Source: Candidatus Thorarchaeota archaeon
Lineage (GTDB): Archaea; Asgardarchaeota; Thorarchaeia; Thorarchaeales; Thorarchaeaceae
Direction of reading: 5' to 3'
Assembly (NCBI GenBank): GCA_013388835.1
Contig: JACAEL010000072.1
Span: forward strand, 1-46,934
DNA: 46,934 bases
The notes beneath the pieces are model-generated. The model did no database searches. It saw only the letters and a program-made list of their open reading frames with translations, and was not told the origin of the DNA. Of the stretch, positions 1 through 6,940 are shown piece after piece (position 1 is the stretch's first letter; each line of letters begins with the position of its first letter). The position numbers were made by a program, and so were the translations under genes.

Positions 1-131
1 GGGTGATTCTACAAGCATAGCTTTAATCCTGTCAAATATGGCTCAAGAATCTGTCACATGCAAAAAGCTGGCAGGACTAGAATTTTGTTAATGTTGCGTT
101 TTTTGAACAAACTCCACTCAAGAACGAGTTT

Positions 132-233
132 TCATCGACCTTTAGCTGCCAACTTCTGTCTGACAACCTCAAAGCAGAGGTGCCGAAGAAGACGCATGAG
201 CTCCGTTCCCTCAAGAGCAGGAAGTCAGTCCAT
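132..233 (-). pseudogene. hicA: decayed hicA (HicA-family mRNA interferase toxin remnant)
   Basis: Read on the minus strand from the ATG at 233, the frame gives Met-Asp, an in-frame TGA, then LPALEGTELMRLLRHLCFEV followed by VRQ. This matches the N-terminus of HicA toxins, which run roughly LPxLSGxEVIRxLxxxGFEVVRQ. The usual next segment, KGSH with the catalytic histidine, is missing: after VRQK the frame reads LAAKGR and stops at 132. The fragment is about 34 codons against 60 or more for the family. It lies just downstream of the hicB relic on the same strand, as expected for a hicBA operon. HicA toxins cleave mRNA; this copy cannot be functional. Assignment is by motif recognition. Confidence 0.6.
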
Positions 234-265
234 ACCGGATGCCTCGGGGTTATGATGAACGTCTA

Positions 266-493
266 TCATCCGCGTTCTGCGATGTTGACCTCAATCTCCC
301 TCATGTCAAGAAAGCGCGTCGTATCGTCCAGTGGCTGCCCCTCCAGACACATGTCGATGACCTCTCTGACACTTGAGAGGGCCTCGTCTATGGTCTTGCC
401 ATACGCTCGACATGTCCTGACAAGGGGACAGCTGACTATGTACACGCCATCCTCATCCAGTTAGACCATGATTGGAAGATGGACTGTCTCCAT
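266..493 (-). pseudogene. hicB: hicB antitoxin with an in-frame nonsense codon
   Basis: The minus-strand frame starts METVHLPIMV, hits TAA at 463-461, then continues LDEDGVYIVSCPLVRTCRAY and GKTIDEALSSVREVIDMCLE to a TGA at 266. This is the classic HicB partial RNase-H-like fold: a Dx-DGxYxxxxPxLxxC strand pair, then the GxTxxEAxxxxxExI helix. The stop replaces the acidic residue usual before the DEDG turn, so one base change (GAA to TAA) explains it. The total of 75 codons is normal for short HicB antitoxins, which bind HicA and repress their own promoter. A TATA-like gttatgtc near 522-530 on the minus strand fits a leaderless start at 493. The partner hicA is also broken. Confidence 0.7.
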
Positions 494-694
494 GTCCCTT
501 CGATTGCCCTCTATGAGTGAGATGACATAACTCCTTTGAACTCTGTTTCTCCGTGACTCTTGTAGCTGTCGCGTGGCTTTCAGAGCAAGACGCCGTGCCC
601 GAACTCTCCCACCATCTCGGCCAGCTTCGACCGAGCCCCTCCACTCTGGCACGACCGTGCCTCCAACTCGATACGCTCAGCCATAGACGGCAAT

Positions 695-1675
695 GTGGTG
701 ACGCTGGGCGCGGTGACCAACGCCTCGCGGATTGTGAGCTACGTGGTCATCAGGGTGCTCCGGTACGACGATGTGGCGATGGTGGACCTGCGTGTGCAGG
801 ACATGGACCTCGTGGTGGACATGAGAGGGACGCTGCCGTGGGTACCTGCGCCTCCACCGGATGAGGAGCCTGAGCCAGTAGCGGAGAGTGATGGGACGTT
901 TTCACCAACGACGAAGACACTGGGAGAGTCAGACGTTATTCTGACTACTGCCTTTGAGAAGCTCGTCAAATGCTGGTGGACATCAGGATGGCCAGAGCTG
1001 CACTTGGTTGTTCTCAGCCCTGTCAACCTTGCCTTAGAGCTTGTTCACATCACCTTCTCACTTCTTGAGCTCGTCACAGTCCAAGTTCTCGACTTCTTTG
1101 AATGGCTGCAGGACCTCTTTGGATGGACGGATGCACAGCTGGAGATAGTATTGACCATTGTCTGTGAGATGCTCGTGGAGGGGTCCGGGAGGATGGAGTA
1201 CACCGCGGCTCTTGCGCTCTTCAACTTCGGAGTCGGATGTTTCATTGTGGCAGATAGTTTCATATACGCACCGCCTCCCTTTGCATCCGTGCCACTCCTC
1301 ATCGCTGTAGCAGCAGGTGCCGCCGCATCATTGAGCTCGACCGCGCTGATGTTTCAGGCATCCAACATCGCGATTGAGATCACAAGGGGCTACGGGACAT
1401 CTGTCTGGCTGTGGGCGCTGTTGTGGTTCAATGCGGTGGGTTTCCTACTGGGCACATTCGTAACTTGGGCATGGGCTGTGGGCCTTGTGACGAGAGTTGG
1501 CTCCATAGCATCCAGAGTCTTCTCACTTCTCGGCTTGGCACTGACGGGAGCATACGTTCTAGGTCTTTATCCCGCAACCGCCGCCGGTCTATTGACTCGT
1601 GTCTATCTCGTCACTCAGTTGGCCTGCATTGCACTTGTCATATGGAGTTACTGGACGCTTGCTGGAACTACGTAG
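695..1675 (+). CDS. polytopic membrane protein, probably 5'-truncated
   Basis: I do not recognise the family. The first ~60 residues look like an extracellular beta-rich module (VVTLGAVTNASRIVSYVVIR, then YDDVAMVDLRVQD), followed by a low-complexity PPPDEEPEPVAES linker. About five hydrophobic segments follow between residues ~175 and 325, so the C-terminal half is membrane-embedded. The same frame stays open upstream to 566 and reads like protein (SFDRAPPLWHDRASN), yet has no good start and is closed by TAG at 563. I infer that the GTG at 695 is only the first available start and that the gene lost its 5' part next to the hicBA relic. Two degenerate copies of the N-terminal module lie at 3430-3535 and 4785-4925. 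A 21-nt gap separates it from the next membrane gene. Confidence 0.6.
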   Translation: MVTLGAVTNASRIVSYVVIRVLRYDDVAMVDLRVQDMDLVVDMRGTLPWVPAPPPDEEPEPVAESDGTFSPTTKTLGESDVILTTAFEKLVKCWWTSGWPELHLVVLSPVNLALELVHITFSLLELVTVQVLDFFEWLQDLFGWTDAQLEIVLTIVCEMLVEGSGRMEYTAALALFNFGVGCFIVADSFIYAPPPFASVPLLIAVAAGAAASLSSTALMFQASNIAIEITRGYGTSVWLWALLWFNAVGFLLGTFVTWAWAVGLVTRVGSIASRVFSLLGLALTGAYVLGLYPATAAGLLTRVYLVTQLACIALVIWSYWTLAGTT

Positions 1676-1696
1676 AAGAGGAGGTATCATGTCGGT

Positions 1697-2350
1697 TTGA
1701 ACGAAGCTACTCCGGTTCTATTCGTTGGGACACTACTCCTAATCCTTTTCCTCAGTCATGCGTTCATCTTGAATGCCATACAGGTTTCCATGTCCAGTCC
1801 GTCAGCTAGAGTTGGGGCATCTGTGGGCTTCTGGGGCAGATCATACTCCACTCATCCCAGAAGAATCAAACTGATTGTTGATACGATCGGTGCAGCAGGA
1901 TGCTGTACACCTCTACTATCCGTGTCTATCGAAACCCTTCTGTACGGTCCCAATATTCTCACAATCAGCGTGGGACTCTTCAGCATACCTTTTCTTTTCT
2001 GTTTCTTCCGTCCCTTCTGGGGTGGCCGTACCCTTGAGGCACGGTTCAATCGGATGCAGGGGATACTTGAAGCACATGAGTCACAAAACAGGACGGCTGA
2101 GGTGTTCTTTCAAATCAAGTATAACTGGGGCGCCTTTGTCATGCGCTACTCAGTACCGGAGCAGATGGAGTGGCTCGAACGCATGCTTGACTCTATAAAG
2201 CCTGCCAAGAAGGCTCTTGGATTCGTGTTGGCAGTCCTCCGAAAGAACTCCGCTGCTAGGGAGTACCAGATTCAGTTCCTCCAGAGGTTGGTCAATCGCC
2301 CTGACGTAGTAGGTGCGCAAGCACGCAGTTGCCTTGCTGAGAGATCTTGA
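1697..2350 (+). CDS. membrane protein with three N-terminal TM segments
   Basis: Unrecognised 217-residue protein. Hydrophobic helices lie at about residues 5-30, 58-85 and 88-106; the remaining ~110 residues are charged, helical and probably cytoplasmic, including NRMQGILEAHESQNRTAEVF. A strong Shine-Dalgarno (AGGAGGT, 1679-1685) precedes an ATG at 1689 that opens only ATG-TCG-GTT-TGA; the long frame starts at the TTG overlapping that TGA. Either TTG is the true start, coupled to a three-codon mini-ORF, or the sequence has a small indel. It follows the 695-1675 membrane gene closely on the same strand, so the two are probably cotranscribed. No function can be proposed. Confidence 0.6.
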   Translation: MNEATPVLFVGTLLLILFLSHAFILNAIQVSMSSPSARVGASVGFWGRSYSTHPRRIKLIVDTIGAAGCCTPLLSVSIETLLYGPNILTISVGLFSIPFLFCFFRPFWGGRTLEARFNRMQGILEAHESQNRTAEVFFQIKYNWGAFVMRYSVPEQMEWLERMLDSIKPAKKALGFVLAVLRKNSAAREYQIQFLQRLVNRPDVVGAQARSCLAERS

Positions 2351-2576
2351 AAGCATCTCGCGATATAGCAGACACTGCAACCGTTCATTTCTAGTTGGAC
2401 GAAGTTTAACACAGGAGCCCTGTCGCTCCCAGGAAACGGCACTGGGGTCACTCCTCGAGGTCTCATGAGGTGTCGAACCGACCTCGAGCTCTCCGCTCCC
2501 GCACGGAGGTATGTATGCACCACGCAGCGATGTCCAGCCAAGGCCGTCCAACTTCCAAGCAGCTGCTGCCAACCCT

Positions 2577-2585
2577 TGATTTTAT
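2577..2585 (+). promoter_or_regulatory. TATA box of the first HEPN/MNT pair
   Basis: The attttatct stretch sits about 26 nt before an expected transcription start near 2608, just ahead of the ATGs at 2616 and 2622. This is the spacing of a leaderless archaeal transcript. A palindromic AGCAGCTGCT lies just upstream. The other ~230 bases between 2351 and 2577 show no coding potential I can support. Confidence 0.45.
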
Positions 2586-2615
2586 CTGCGGATTCCGTCA
2601 TCTCTTTCTGGATGT

Positions 2616-3053
2616 ATGCGTATGGTCTCAAAGGAACGGATAAGCAGGTACTTGGCGAAGATAGATCACGCCACCACAAGAGCAGCTGTCATCAGAAGAT
2701 GGCTGAGCGAGGGGCCCGCTGCTGATGAGACCATGTACTACCTCGCATTGGCAAAGGCTGCACAAGAGCTTGTGGAAGAGTCGCTGGACCTCCTGTCAAT
2801 GATGCTCCGTGACGTGAAGAGCTTGCCTGTCGACGACTACTCGAACATAGAAAACGGTGTCATGCTCGGCCTGCTGACTTCCAAGAACGCCTCGACTCTC
2901 CGCGAGGCGAAAGGACTGCGCAATCACCTTGTGCATCTGTACAACGGAGTTGACATCCAGAGGTTGAGGGAGAGTCTTGAGAGACTGTTACCTCGGTTGG
3001 TCGATTACACTGAGGATGTGGGAGGATGGACAGCCAAACACTTCAGAGAGTGA
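2616..3053 (+). CDS. hepT: HepT-like HEPN-domain RNase toxin
   Basis: HEPN-domain protein of 145 residues. It carries the HepT signature Rx4HxY as RNHLVHLY (R102, H107, Y109) in GLRNHLVHLYNGVD, preceded by a helical YYLALAKAAQELVEESLDLL segment. HepT toxins are RNA-cleaving and are silenced when the partner MntA AMPylates the motif tyrosine. The next gene overlaps its 3' end by 28 nt and encodes that partner, so translation is probably coupled. The ATG at 2622 (MVSKERI) is an equally good start. Length and domain layout are normal, and nothing looks broken. Confidence 0.85.
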   Translation: MRMVSKERISRYLAKIDHATTRAAVIRRWLSEGPAADETMYYLALAKAAQELVEESLDLLSMMLRDVKSLPVDDYSNIENGVMLGLLTSKNASTLREAKGLRNHLVHLYNGVDIQRLRESLERLLPRLVDYTEDVGGWTAKHFRE

Positions 3054-3406
3054 CTTCGGACCTCATGCCGCTCAACAGCATCGACGGCATCGATGCAGTA
3101 CTGGTCTTTGGCTCACAGGTGACCGGCGATGCCACTGAGCTCAGTGACATCGACATCTGTGTGGTTGCTCCAGAGGTGCGGACTCTCTCAGAACAGGCGT
3201 CCCTGATGGAGAAGATATGGGGGTGCATCAACACGGACGTGTACGATGTCAGGCTGTTCGAAGCGTTGCCGCTCAGCGTCCAGGCAAGTGTGATTGATCA
3301 ACACGTTGCGGTCATGTGCAGAGACCTGCCAGGGCTCTTCGAGTACTTCTACCGCTTCCGCAGAGAGTGGGAGGACGTGAGGGGCCGGCAGGCCACCGCA
3401 CGATGA
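3026..3406 (+). CDS. mntA: MntA-like minimal nucleotidyltransferase antitoxin
   Basis: Minimal nucleotidyltransferase (MNT, polymerase-beta fold) of 126 residues. The catalytic signature GSx10DxD is intact: GSQVTGDATELSDIDI, with G29, S30, D41 and D43. A third carboxylate is likely in the YDVRLFEALP strand. MntA proteins transfer AMP to the HepT toxin and neutralise it. The ATG at 3026 follows a GGGAGG Shine-Dalgarno inside the hepT 3' end. The C-terminal FEYFYRFRREWEDV helix recurs, diverged, in the MNT at 4953-5348, so the two are likely paralogues. Confidence 0.85.
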   Translation: MDSQTLQRVTSDLMPLNSIDGIDAVLVFGSQVTGDATELSDIDICVVAPEVRTLSEQASLMEKIWGCINTDVYDVRLFEALPLSVQASVIDQHVAVMCRDLPGLFEYFYRFRREWEDVRGRQATAR

Positions 3407-3429
3407 CATAGACTGTGTTGTCAACAGTG

Positions 3430-3535
3430 CCACAGCACTCGAATGACTACATGGCTGACAGTCCTTGGCGCATTGGTCACGGTGCCCATCGTCACCACAC
3501 TGTCGTCGATGGCCGACGATGTCGAATTGTTGACG
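3430..3535 (-). pseudogene. degenerate fragment related to the N-terminal module of the 695-1675 gene
   Basis: On the minus strand this stretch encodes SAIDDSVVTMGTVTNAPRTV followed by SHVVIRVLW. It aligns with SAIDGNVVTLGAVTNASRIV SYVVIRVLR encoded at 677-763 on the plus strand; nucleotide identity over about 85 bases is roughly three in four by eye. Stop codons lie shortly on both sides, so it is a relic. The rest of 3407-3800 contains no gene I can support. Confidence 0.6.
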
Positions 3536-3800
3536 ATATCGCATCACAGCGCTGGAGTCATTCGTTGGCGCTCAAGATTACGCCATTGTCTGTTCGGAGG
3601 ACCTGTCCTGCGAAGACAAAGGCTTATTCGTTCGTTCCACCTCATTGGACTGTTGCTTCGACTGACATGATGTTCATGAGCCACCAAATGCAACCATCAC
3701 CAGAAGGATGGTAGACTGCTGAACGTCGGGTGGGAATTACATGCAGACGTCCGGCATAGAATGATTAGTATGAAAGGCGCGAGGACTCAGAGAAGGTTGC

Positions 3801-4219
3801 TTAGGTCGACAGGTTCGAAGTCATGTTGCCTATGTGCATCCATCCTGCATGTGTCCGGCCAATCCTGTCCCTGGTCAGAACTCGTTGAACTCGACTGGAA
3901 AGCCACTCCATCAGGCTGAGACCGTCGTGCAGGACCCGACCCATGGTCACAGCATCCAAGAGGATGCTATTGTGTCTGTCAAGAACGCTGTCAATCTCTT
4001 CTGTCCGGAAAGCGTGGAGGTCAATGTGCCAGTCAGTTGCCAGTTCCAGCAGGTCCGCACCTATGGCACAGTGTGAGATTGCCACCACGTCGTAGTCGCT
4101 CAGATAGTTGGCATGGCCCGCAGCTCGTGAGCCGAAGAGGAGTACGGTGACATGTCCGTCGAGTGAACTGATCAGCCTATCTGTGAAGGCCCTGAAGTGT
4201 GTTGCCTTCTCGCAGTCAT
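3801..4219 (-). pseudogene. frameshifted MNT nucleotidyltransferase, partner of the 4222-4605 HEPN gene
   Basis: The minus-strand frame encodes THFRAFTDRLISSLDGHVTV then LLFGSRAAGHANYLSDYDVV, an MNT domain with a complete GSx10DxD signature, and runs on to 3801. It has no ATG, GTG or TTG before the motif. The natural start is the ATG at 4219, two bases after the HEPN stop (TAG-AC-ATG), but it lies in another frame and ends after 15 codons. A one-base deletion within the first few codons explains this; repaired, the protein would have about 139 residues. Only a short ORF beginning after the catalytic motif (GTG 4088) is left in frame. Alternatives are a sequencing error or an unusual initiation. 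Confidence 0.65.
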
Positions 4220-4221
4220 GT

Positions 4222-4605
4222 CTAGCGAGCGCCGCTACGAACTCTACGAAGGAAATCGAGAATCACCTCCATGCATTCCAGTGCTGTGGTGGACTCCTCC
4301 GAGGTATACGGGTCCAAGCGCGCATCGGGATACCTTGCCTGAAGATAGTGACCACTCAACAGTCTGGTACAGCCGCTTACGTTGTCGGGAACCTTCAGCC
4401 CGGTTGAAGCCAGAGCGGCGAAGAGCTCGAGTAGTGAGTGGGAGTATGCCTTCGCTCCGGTCTTCACAATGAGAAGTCCCTTGACGAAGAATTCGACTGC
4501 TTGTTGCGCTAGGAAGCACGCCGCATCGTGGTGTCCTCTTTGAACAGACACGCGCGCCAAGTCCGCGTATGTGTCACTCTTCGAGAACCATTCCTCAACG
4601 TGCAA
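4222..4605 (-). CDS. HEPN-domain protein (PF05168-type)
   Basis: HEPN protein of 127 residues with the features of the larger HEPN family rather than HepT: FLAQQAVEFFVKGLLIVKTG near residues 31-50, AYSHSLLEL near 53-61, and a YLQARYPDARLDPY segment near 87-100. It precedes a frameshifted MNT gene by two bases on the same strand, the usual HEPN-MNT order. Known relatives pair with MNT proteins as toxin-antitoxin or nucleotide-sensing modules. The start is a TTG (TTG-CAC-GTT-GAG-GAA). It belongs to a different subfamily from the two HepT genes here, so it probably arrived independently. Confidence 0.8.
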   Translation of the reverse strand: MHVEEWFSKSDTYADLARVSVQRGHHDAACFLAQQAVEFFVKGLLIVKTGAKAYSHSLLELFAALASTGLKVPDNVSGCTRLLSGHYLQARYPDARLDPYTSEESTTALECMEVILDFLRRVRSGAR

Positions 4606-4784
4606 GTGCCAGACCTCAACAGACTGAATGAGGGAGCGAACCTAATCTACTTGTTGGAAGTGGGACTCACGACCTGCGCAGGCCATATACACAGTGTAGG
4701 CAGCGGAATGGTCTGGTCAACAAGAAACCGGCTTTCTTCACAGAGGTGCATATTGCGAAGTCCTACGTGGCATGGCGACTGGGG

Positions 4785-4925
4785 ACGGTGTCCTACGCAG
4801 GTTCAATAGAAGAATGACATCCTGCACGCGCATGTCTACCATCGCCGCGTCGTCGTACTGCTCACCACAGAGTAATGAATCACGATCACAGAAAGGGGCA
4901 CTCCGCGTTTCACGATTGTGACAGT
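4785..4925 (-). pseudogene. second degenerate copy of the 695-1675 N-terminal module
   Basis: The minus strand encodes QYDDAAMVDMRVQDVILLLN then LRRTPSP, aligning with RYDDVAMVDLRVQDMDLVVD MRGTLPW at 757-840 on the plus strand. About 36 of 44 bases match in the best block by eye. The region before it resembles the VVTLGAVTNAS part in a different frame, so at least one indel is present. The remaining bases of 4606-4952 hold nothing coding that I can support; a tgtatatgg near 4685-4692 (minus) might be a TATA box for the HEPN gene. Confidence 0.55.
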
Positions 4926-4952
4926 CATCGGATTCAGGATGCTGATCCATGG

Positions 4953-5348
4953 TCATGTGAGGTCTGAGCCTGCAAGTCCCCTTCGGATTTCGTCCATGGA
5001 AGGCAGTTCTAGGCGGTGTGTGTAGTTATCCCACTCCTTCAGGTATCTCCGGAGATACTCACCGATACTTGGAGGGTCCCCGAAGAGGACCTCGTAGTTG
5101 GCGAGGATGGAACCTTGAATGAGTGTGGGCAACGCTTCGAAGACCTGAATATCGTAGTACTCAGGTGCCTGAGACATAGTCTCAATTCGCAGTCGGATTA
5201 TCTCGTCAACATCCTTCGTGTGAGCAATCAGTGCTATGTCTATGTCTGATTCTGCCCGGTATGCCTGCGTGAGAAACGACCCGTATACCAAGACGTCTCT
5301 ATCTGCAAGAAAAGCCAGCTCTCTTCGGACGCGGTCAATGTCCAACAA
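4953..5348 (-). CDS. mntA: MntA-like minimal nucleotidyltransferase antitoxin
   Basis: MNT-domain protein of 131 residues with an intact catalytic motif GSFLTQAYRAESDIDIAL (G23, S24, D35, D37) and a later YYDIQVFEALP strand likely to supply the third carboxylate. By family it AMPylates and inactivates the HepT-like toxin encoded just upstream. It overlaps that gene by 14 nt and starts at a TTG (two in tandem, 5348 and 5345), which suggests coupled translation. It is related to the 3026-3406 MNT protein (shared FEALP and a Yxxx-EW C-terminal helix), though the two pairs face opposite directions. Confidence 0.85.
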   Translation of the reverse strand: MLDIDRVRRELAFLADRDVLVYGSFLTQAYRAESDIDIALIAHTKDVDEIIRLRIETMSQAPEYYDIQVFEALPTLIQGSILANYEVLFGDPPSIGEYLRRYLKEWDNYTHRLELPSMDEIRRGLAGSDLT

Positions 5349-5742
5349 GCCAGCCCTCCACTATCTTCACAAGGCTCTGCAGTGCTGAGTCAACACGCTC
5401 AAATGACCTCAGGACGAGTAGTCTGTCAATGCCATTGTATCTGTGGGCCAGAATGTTCCTGAGATTGTTAGAGAGTACAAGCTCTGCGGCCAGCTCACTG
5501 CTGATGATGCCCTTCTCGGCAAGGCGGTCGATGTTGTACTTGTCTCCCTTGGGTACAAGACCAGAGTCCTTCAGCATCATCGCCATGACGTCCATCGCTG
5601 ACTCAATGGCAGTCATCAGGGAGTAGTATAGGGCCTTTTCGTCGTACTTTCCAGACCTGTGAACAAGCACGGAGCAGTCCTGCAGGTTCTCGGTGATGTA
5701 CTGCATCTTGTCGTAGTATCGAGCACGACGGACTTCATCCAT
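5335..5742 (-). CDS. hepT: HepT-like HEPN-domain RNase toxin
   Basis: HepT-family HEPN protein of 135 residues with Rx4HxY as RNILAHRY (R95, H100, Y102 from this start) in the context NNLRNILAHRYNGIDRL. It shares layout and NxxxRNxLxHxYNGxD with the toxin at 2616-3053, so the pairs are paralogous. I chose ATG 5742 because a GGAGG Shine-Dalgarno lies ~7 nt upstream; a GTG at 5763 would add seven residues including that site. The partner mntA overlaps its 3' end. The promoter is bracketed by a 12-bp inverted repeat, suggesting repression by the complex or by another regulator. Confidence 0.85.
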   Translation of the reverse strand: MDEVRRARYYDKMQYITENLQDCSVLVHRSGKYDEKALYYSLMTAIESAMDVMAMMLKDSGLVPKGDKYNIDRLAEKGIISSELAAELVLSNNLRNILAHRYNGIDRLLVLRSFERVDSALQSLVKIVEGWLVGH

Positions 5743-5792
5743 TTTGCAGCCTCCGTCCGCCACTGCGTTGAATCACCTGACTCGTTTGATGG

Positions 5793-5849
5793 CTGATGCA
5801 ACGGATGTACTGATGATAAGTCTTTGCCAGGTCCGCCCCGTTGCATCAG
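5793..5849 (-). promoter_or_regulatory. TATA box bracketed by a 12-bp perfect inverted repeat
   Basis: CTGATGCAACGG at 5793-5804 is the exact reverse complement of CCGTTGCATCAG at 5838-5849. Between the arms, on the minus strand, lies an archaeal TATA-like acttatc (5821-5815). The predicted transcription start near 5792 then falls at the edge of the promoter-proximal arm. A protein bound to both arms would block TBP/TFB and polymerase. This is the promoter of the hepT-mntA pair that starts at 5742. Confidence 0.55.
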
Positions 5850-6070
5850 TGTCTTTCACGTAGCATTTGGTGAGTGTCTTGAAGGCAACAGTCTCAGAGA
5901 CGTCAGGCTCTTTTAGCGTACTCAGCATTGGGGAGATGACCATCCACTGTAGGCTGGACCAAGTTGGGCATCGAGATGCCGACAGGGTCCGTGCATAAGC
6001 GGCACTAGACTGAAACAGGTTGAGTGCGCATTGAAGTCCGCATGAGCATGGTGTTGCATGACTGGTGCAC

Positions 6071-6232
6071 ATGAACAACCATCCTGATTGTGCAGATTGT
6101 GAAGTGCAGTACTCTGGTGAGCGGCCCCCAAGACGTTCCGCATGGCACCCCAACGAATGCCCAAGATGCCATTTTCACAAATGCCTGATGGTGATAGACA
6201 GGACAAACAGTTATAAGTCCACTTTACCATGA
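6071..6232 (+). CDS. possible 53-residue Cys-rich (zinc-finger-like) protein
   Basis: Short frame ATG 6071 to TGA 6232. It contains HPDCADCEVQY near the start and NECPRCHFHKCLMV near the end, that is CxxC followed about 24 residues later by CxxCxxxxC with histidines, enough to hold one or two zinc ions. No Shine-Dalgarno is obvious, and the TATA box of the next gene lies inside its 3' end, which argues against it. The rest of 5850-6265 shows no gene. I list it because the cysteine spacing is hard to ignore, not because coding is certain. Confidence 0.25.
   Translation: MNNHPDCADCEVQYSGERPPRRSAWHPNECPRCHFHKCLMVIDRTNSYKSTLP
6210..6217 (+). promoter_or_regulatory. TATA box of the GTPase operon
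   Basis: gttataag at 6210-6217 predicts a transcription start near 6240, about 26 nt upstream of the GTG (6266) and 35 nt upstream of the ATG (6275) of the GTPase gene. Confidence 0.55.
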
Positions 6233-6265
6233 TACCATTAAGGGTCATCCTCCGTCGGGACCACG

Positions 6266-6940
6266 GTGATTACGATGATCGCGGGCGAATTCAGAGCAGG
6301 TACGCAGGCGATAGAGAAGTCTTCTGTCTTGGGGCACTTGAAAGAGGAGCGCGGGATCAGAAAGATTCTCGTCGCCGGTTCAGGTGCGGTTGGCAAGACA
6401 ACACTGATAGCGGCACTAACACGCAATCAGGTCATGTCCGGAGGTGTGAATGGCCTCGGTGGCTACCGCCGTACCCTCTTCCTTGATCTTCAGACACTGA
6501 GGGTTCACGACGAGGAGACCTCGGGGAACTCCCAGAGGACTCTGCAGTTCCTTGATGTTGCTGGGCAGCTCAATTCCCCCATACATCCGATTCGCGACAC
6601 TAGCCGGAGCACTCTTGGACTTGTGGACACGGTGTTACTGGTATTCGCCAGCGACAGTGCTCAGTCGCTCATAGATCTCAGAGCGTGGATTACTCTCCTC
6701 GAGACCCAGTGTTCATCCCTTACGAGCCCCGTCTTACCAGAGTATGTGCTTGTGAGAAACAAGACCGACCTTCCTCTGACGGTGGATAGAGAGCTGGTAG
6801 AGGTGCTGCGGACGCGGACACACATCAGCCACTACTTTGAGACTAGCTGCGCAACCGGCGAAGGCATCGACGAACTGCGACTCTGGCTCCTCCGAGGAGA
6901 ACCGTGCACACAGGCAAGAGGAGGCGTTTGTACGAGATGA
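6266..6940 (+). CDS. Ras/Arf-like small GTPase
   Basis: Small GTP-binding protein of 224 residues with a ~30-residue N-terminal extension. Motifs: G1 GSGAVGKTT (38-46), a candidate G2 threonine near residue 70, G3 DVAGQ (97-101), G4 NKTD (165-168) and G5 ETSCATG (192-198). The G3 form DVAGQ with glutamine is that of Ras/Rab/Arf/Gtr-like switches rather than translation factors. Asgard archaea carry many such GTPases, which supports the placement of this genome. The stop overlaps the next start (ATGA at 6937-6940), so the following CxxC protein is probably made in fixed proportion and may be a regulator or effector. The start could also be ATG 6275. Confidence 0.85.
   Translation: MITMIAGEFRAGTQAIEKSSVLGHLKEERGIRKILVAGSGAVGKTTLIAALTRNQVMSGGVNGLGGYRRTLFLDLQTLRVHDEETSGNSQRTLQFLDVAGQLNSPIHPIRDTSRSTLGLVDTVLLVFASDSAQSLIDLRAWITLLETQCSSLTSPVLPEYVLVRNKTDLPLTVDRELVEVLRTRTHISHYFETSCATGEGIDELRLWLLRGEPCTQARGGVCTR

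Noticed and set aside
58-255. Plus-strand ORF of 65 residues at the left edge
   Set aside because: It lies antisense to the recognisable hicA relic and has no domain or ribosome-binding site.
2150-2679. Minus-strand ORFs of 140 and 135 residues opposite the end of the 1697-2350 gene
   Set aside because: They overlap each other in different frames and the first lies over a real gene; no motif found.
3800-3830. Possible tRNA T-loop (ggttcgaagtc)
   Set aside because: No acceptor stem, anticodon arm or matching 3' half around it; no tRNA was found anywhere in the window.
5773-6248. Minus-strand ORFs of 126 and 108 residues
   Set aside because: Cys/Ser-rich low-quality translation, overlapping each other in different frames, across the hepT promoter with its inverted repeat; no family resemblance.
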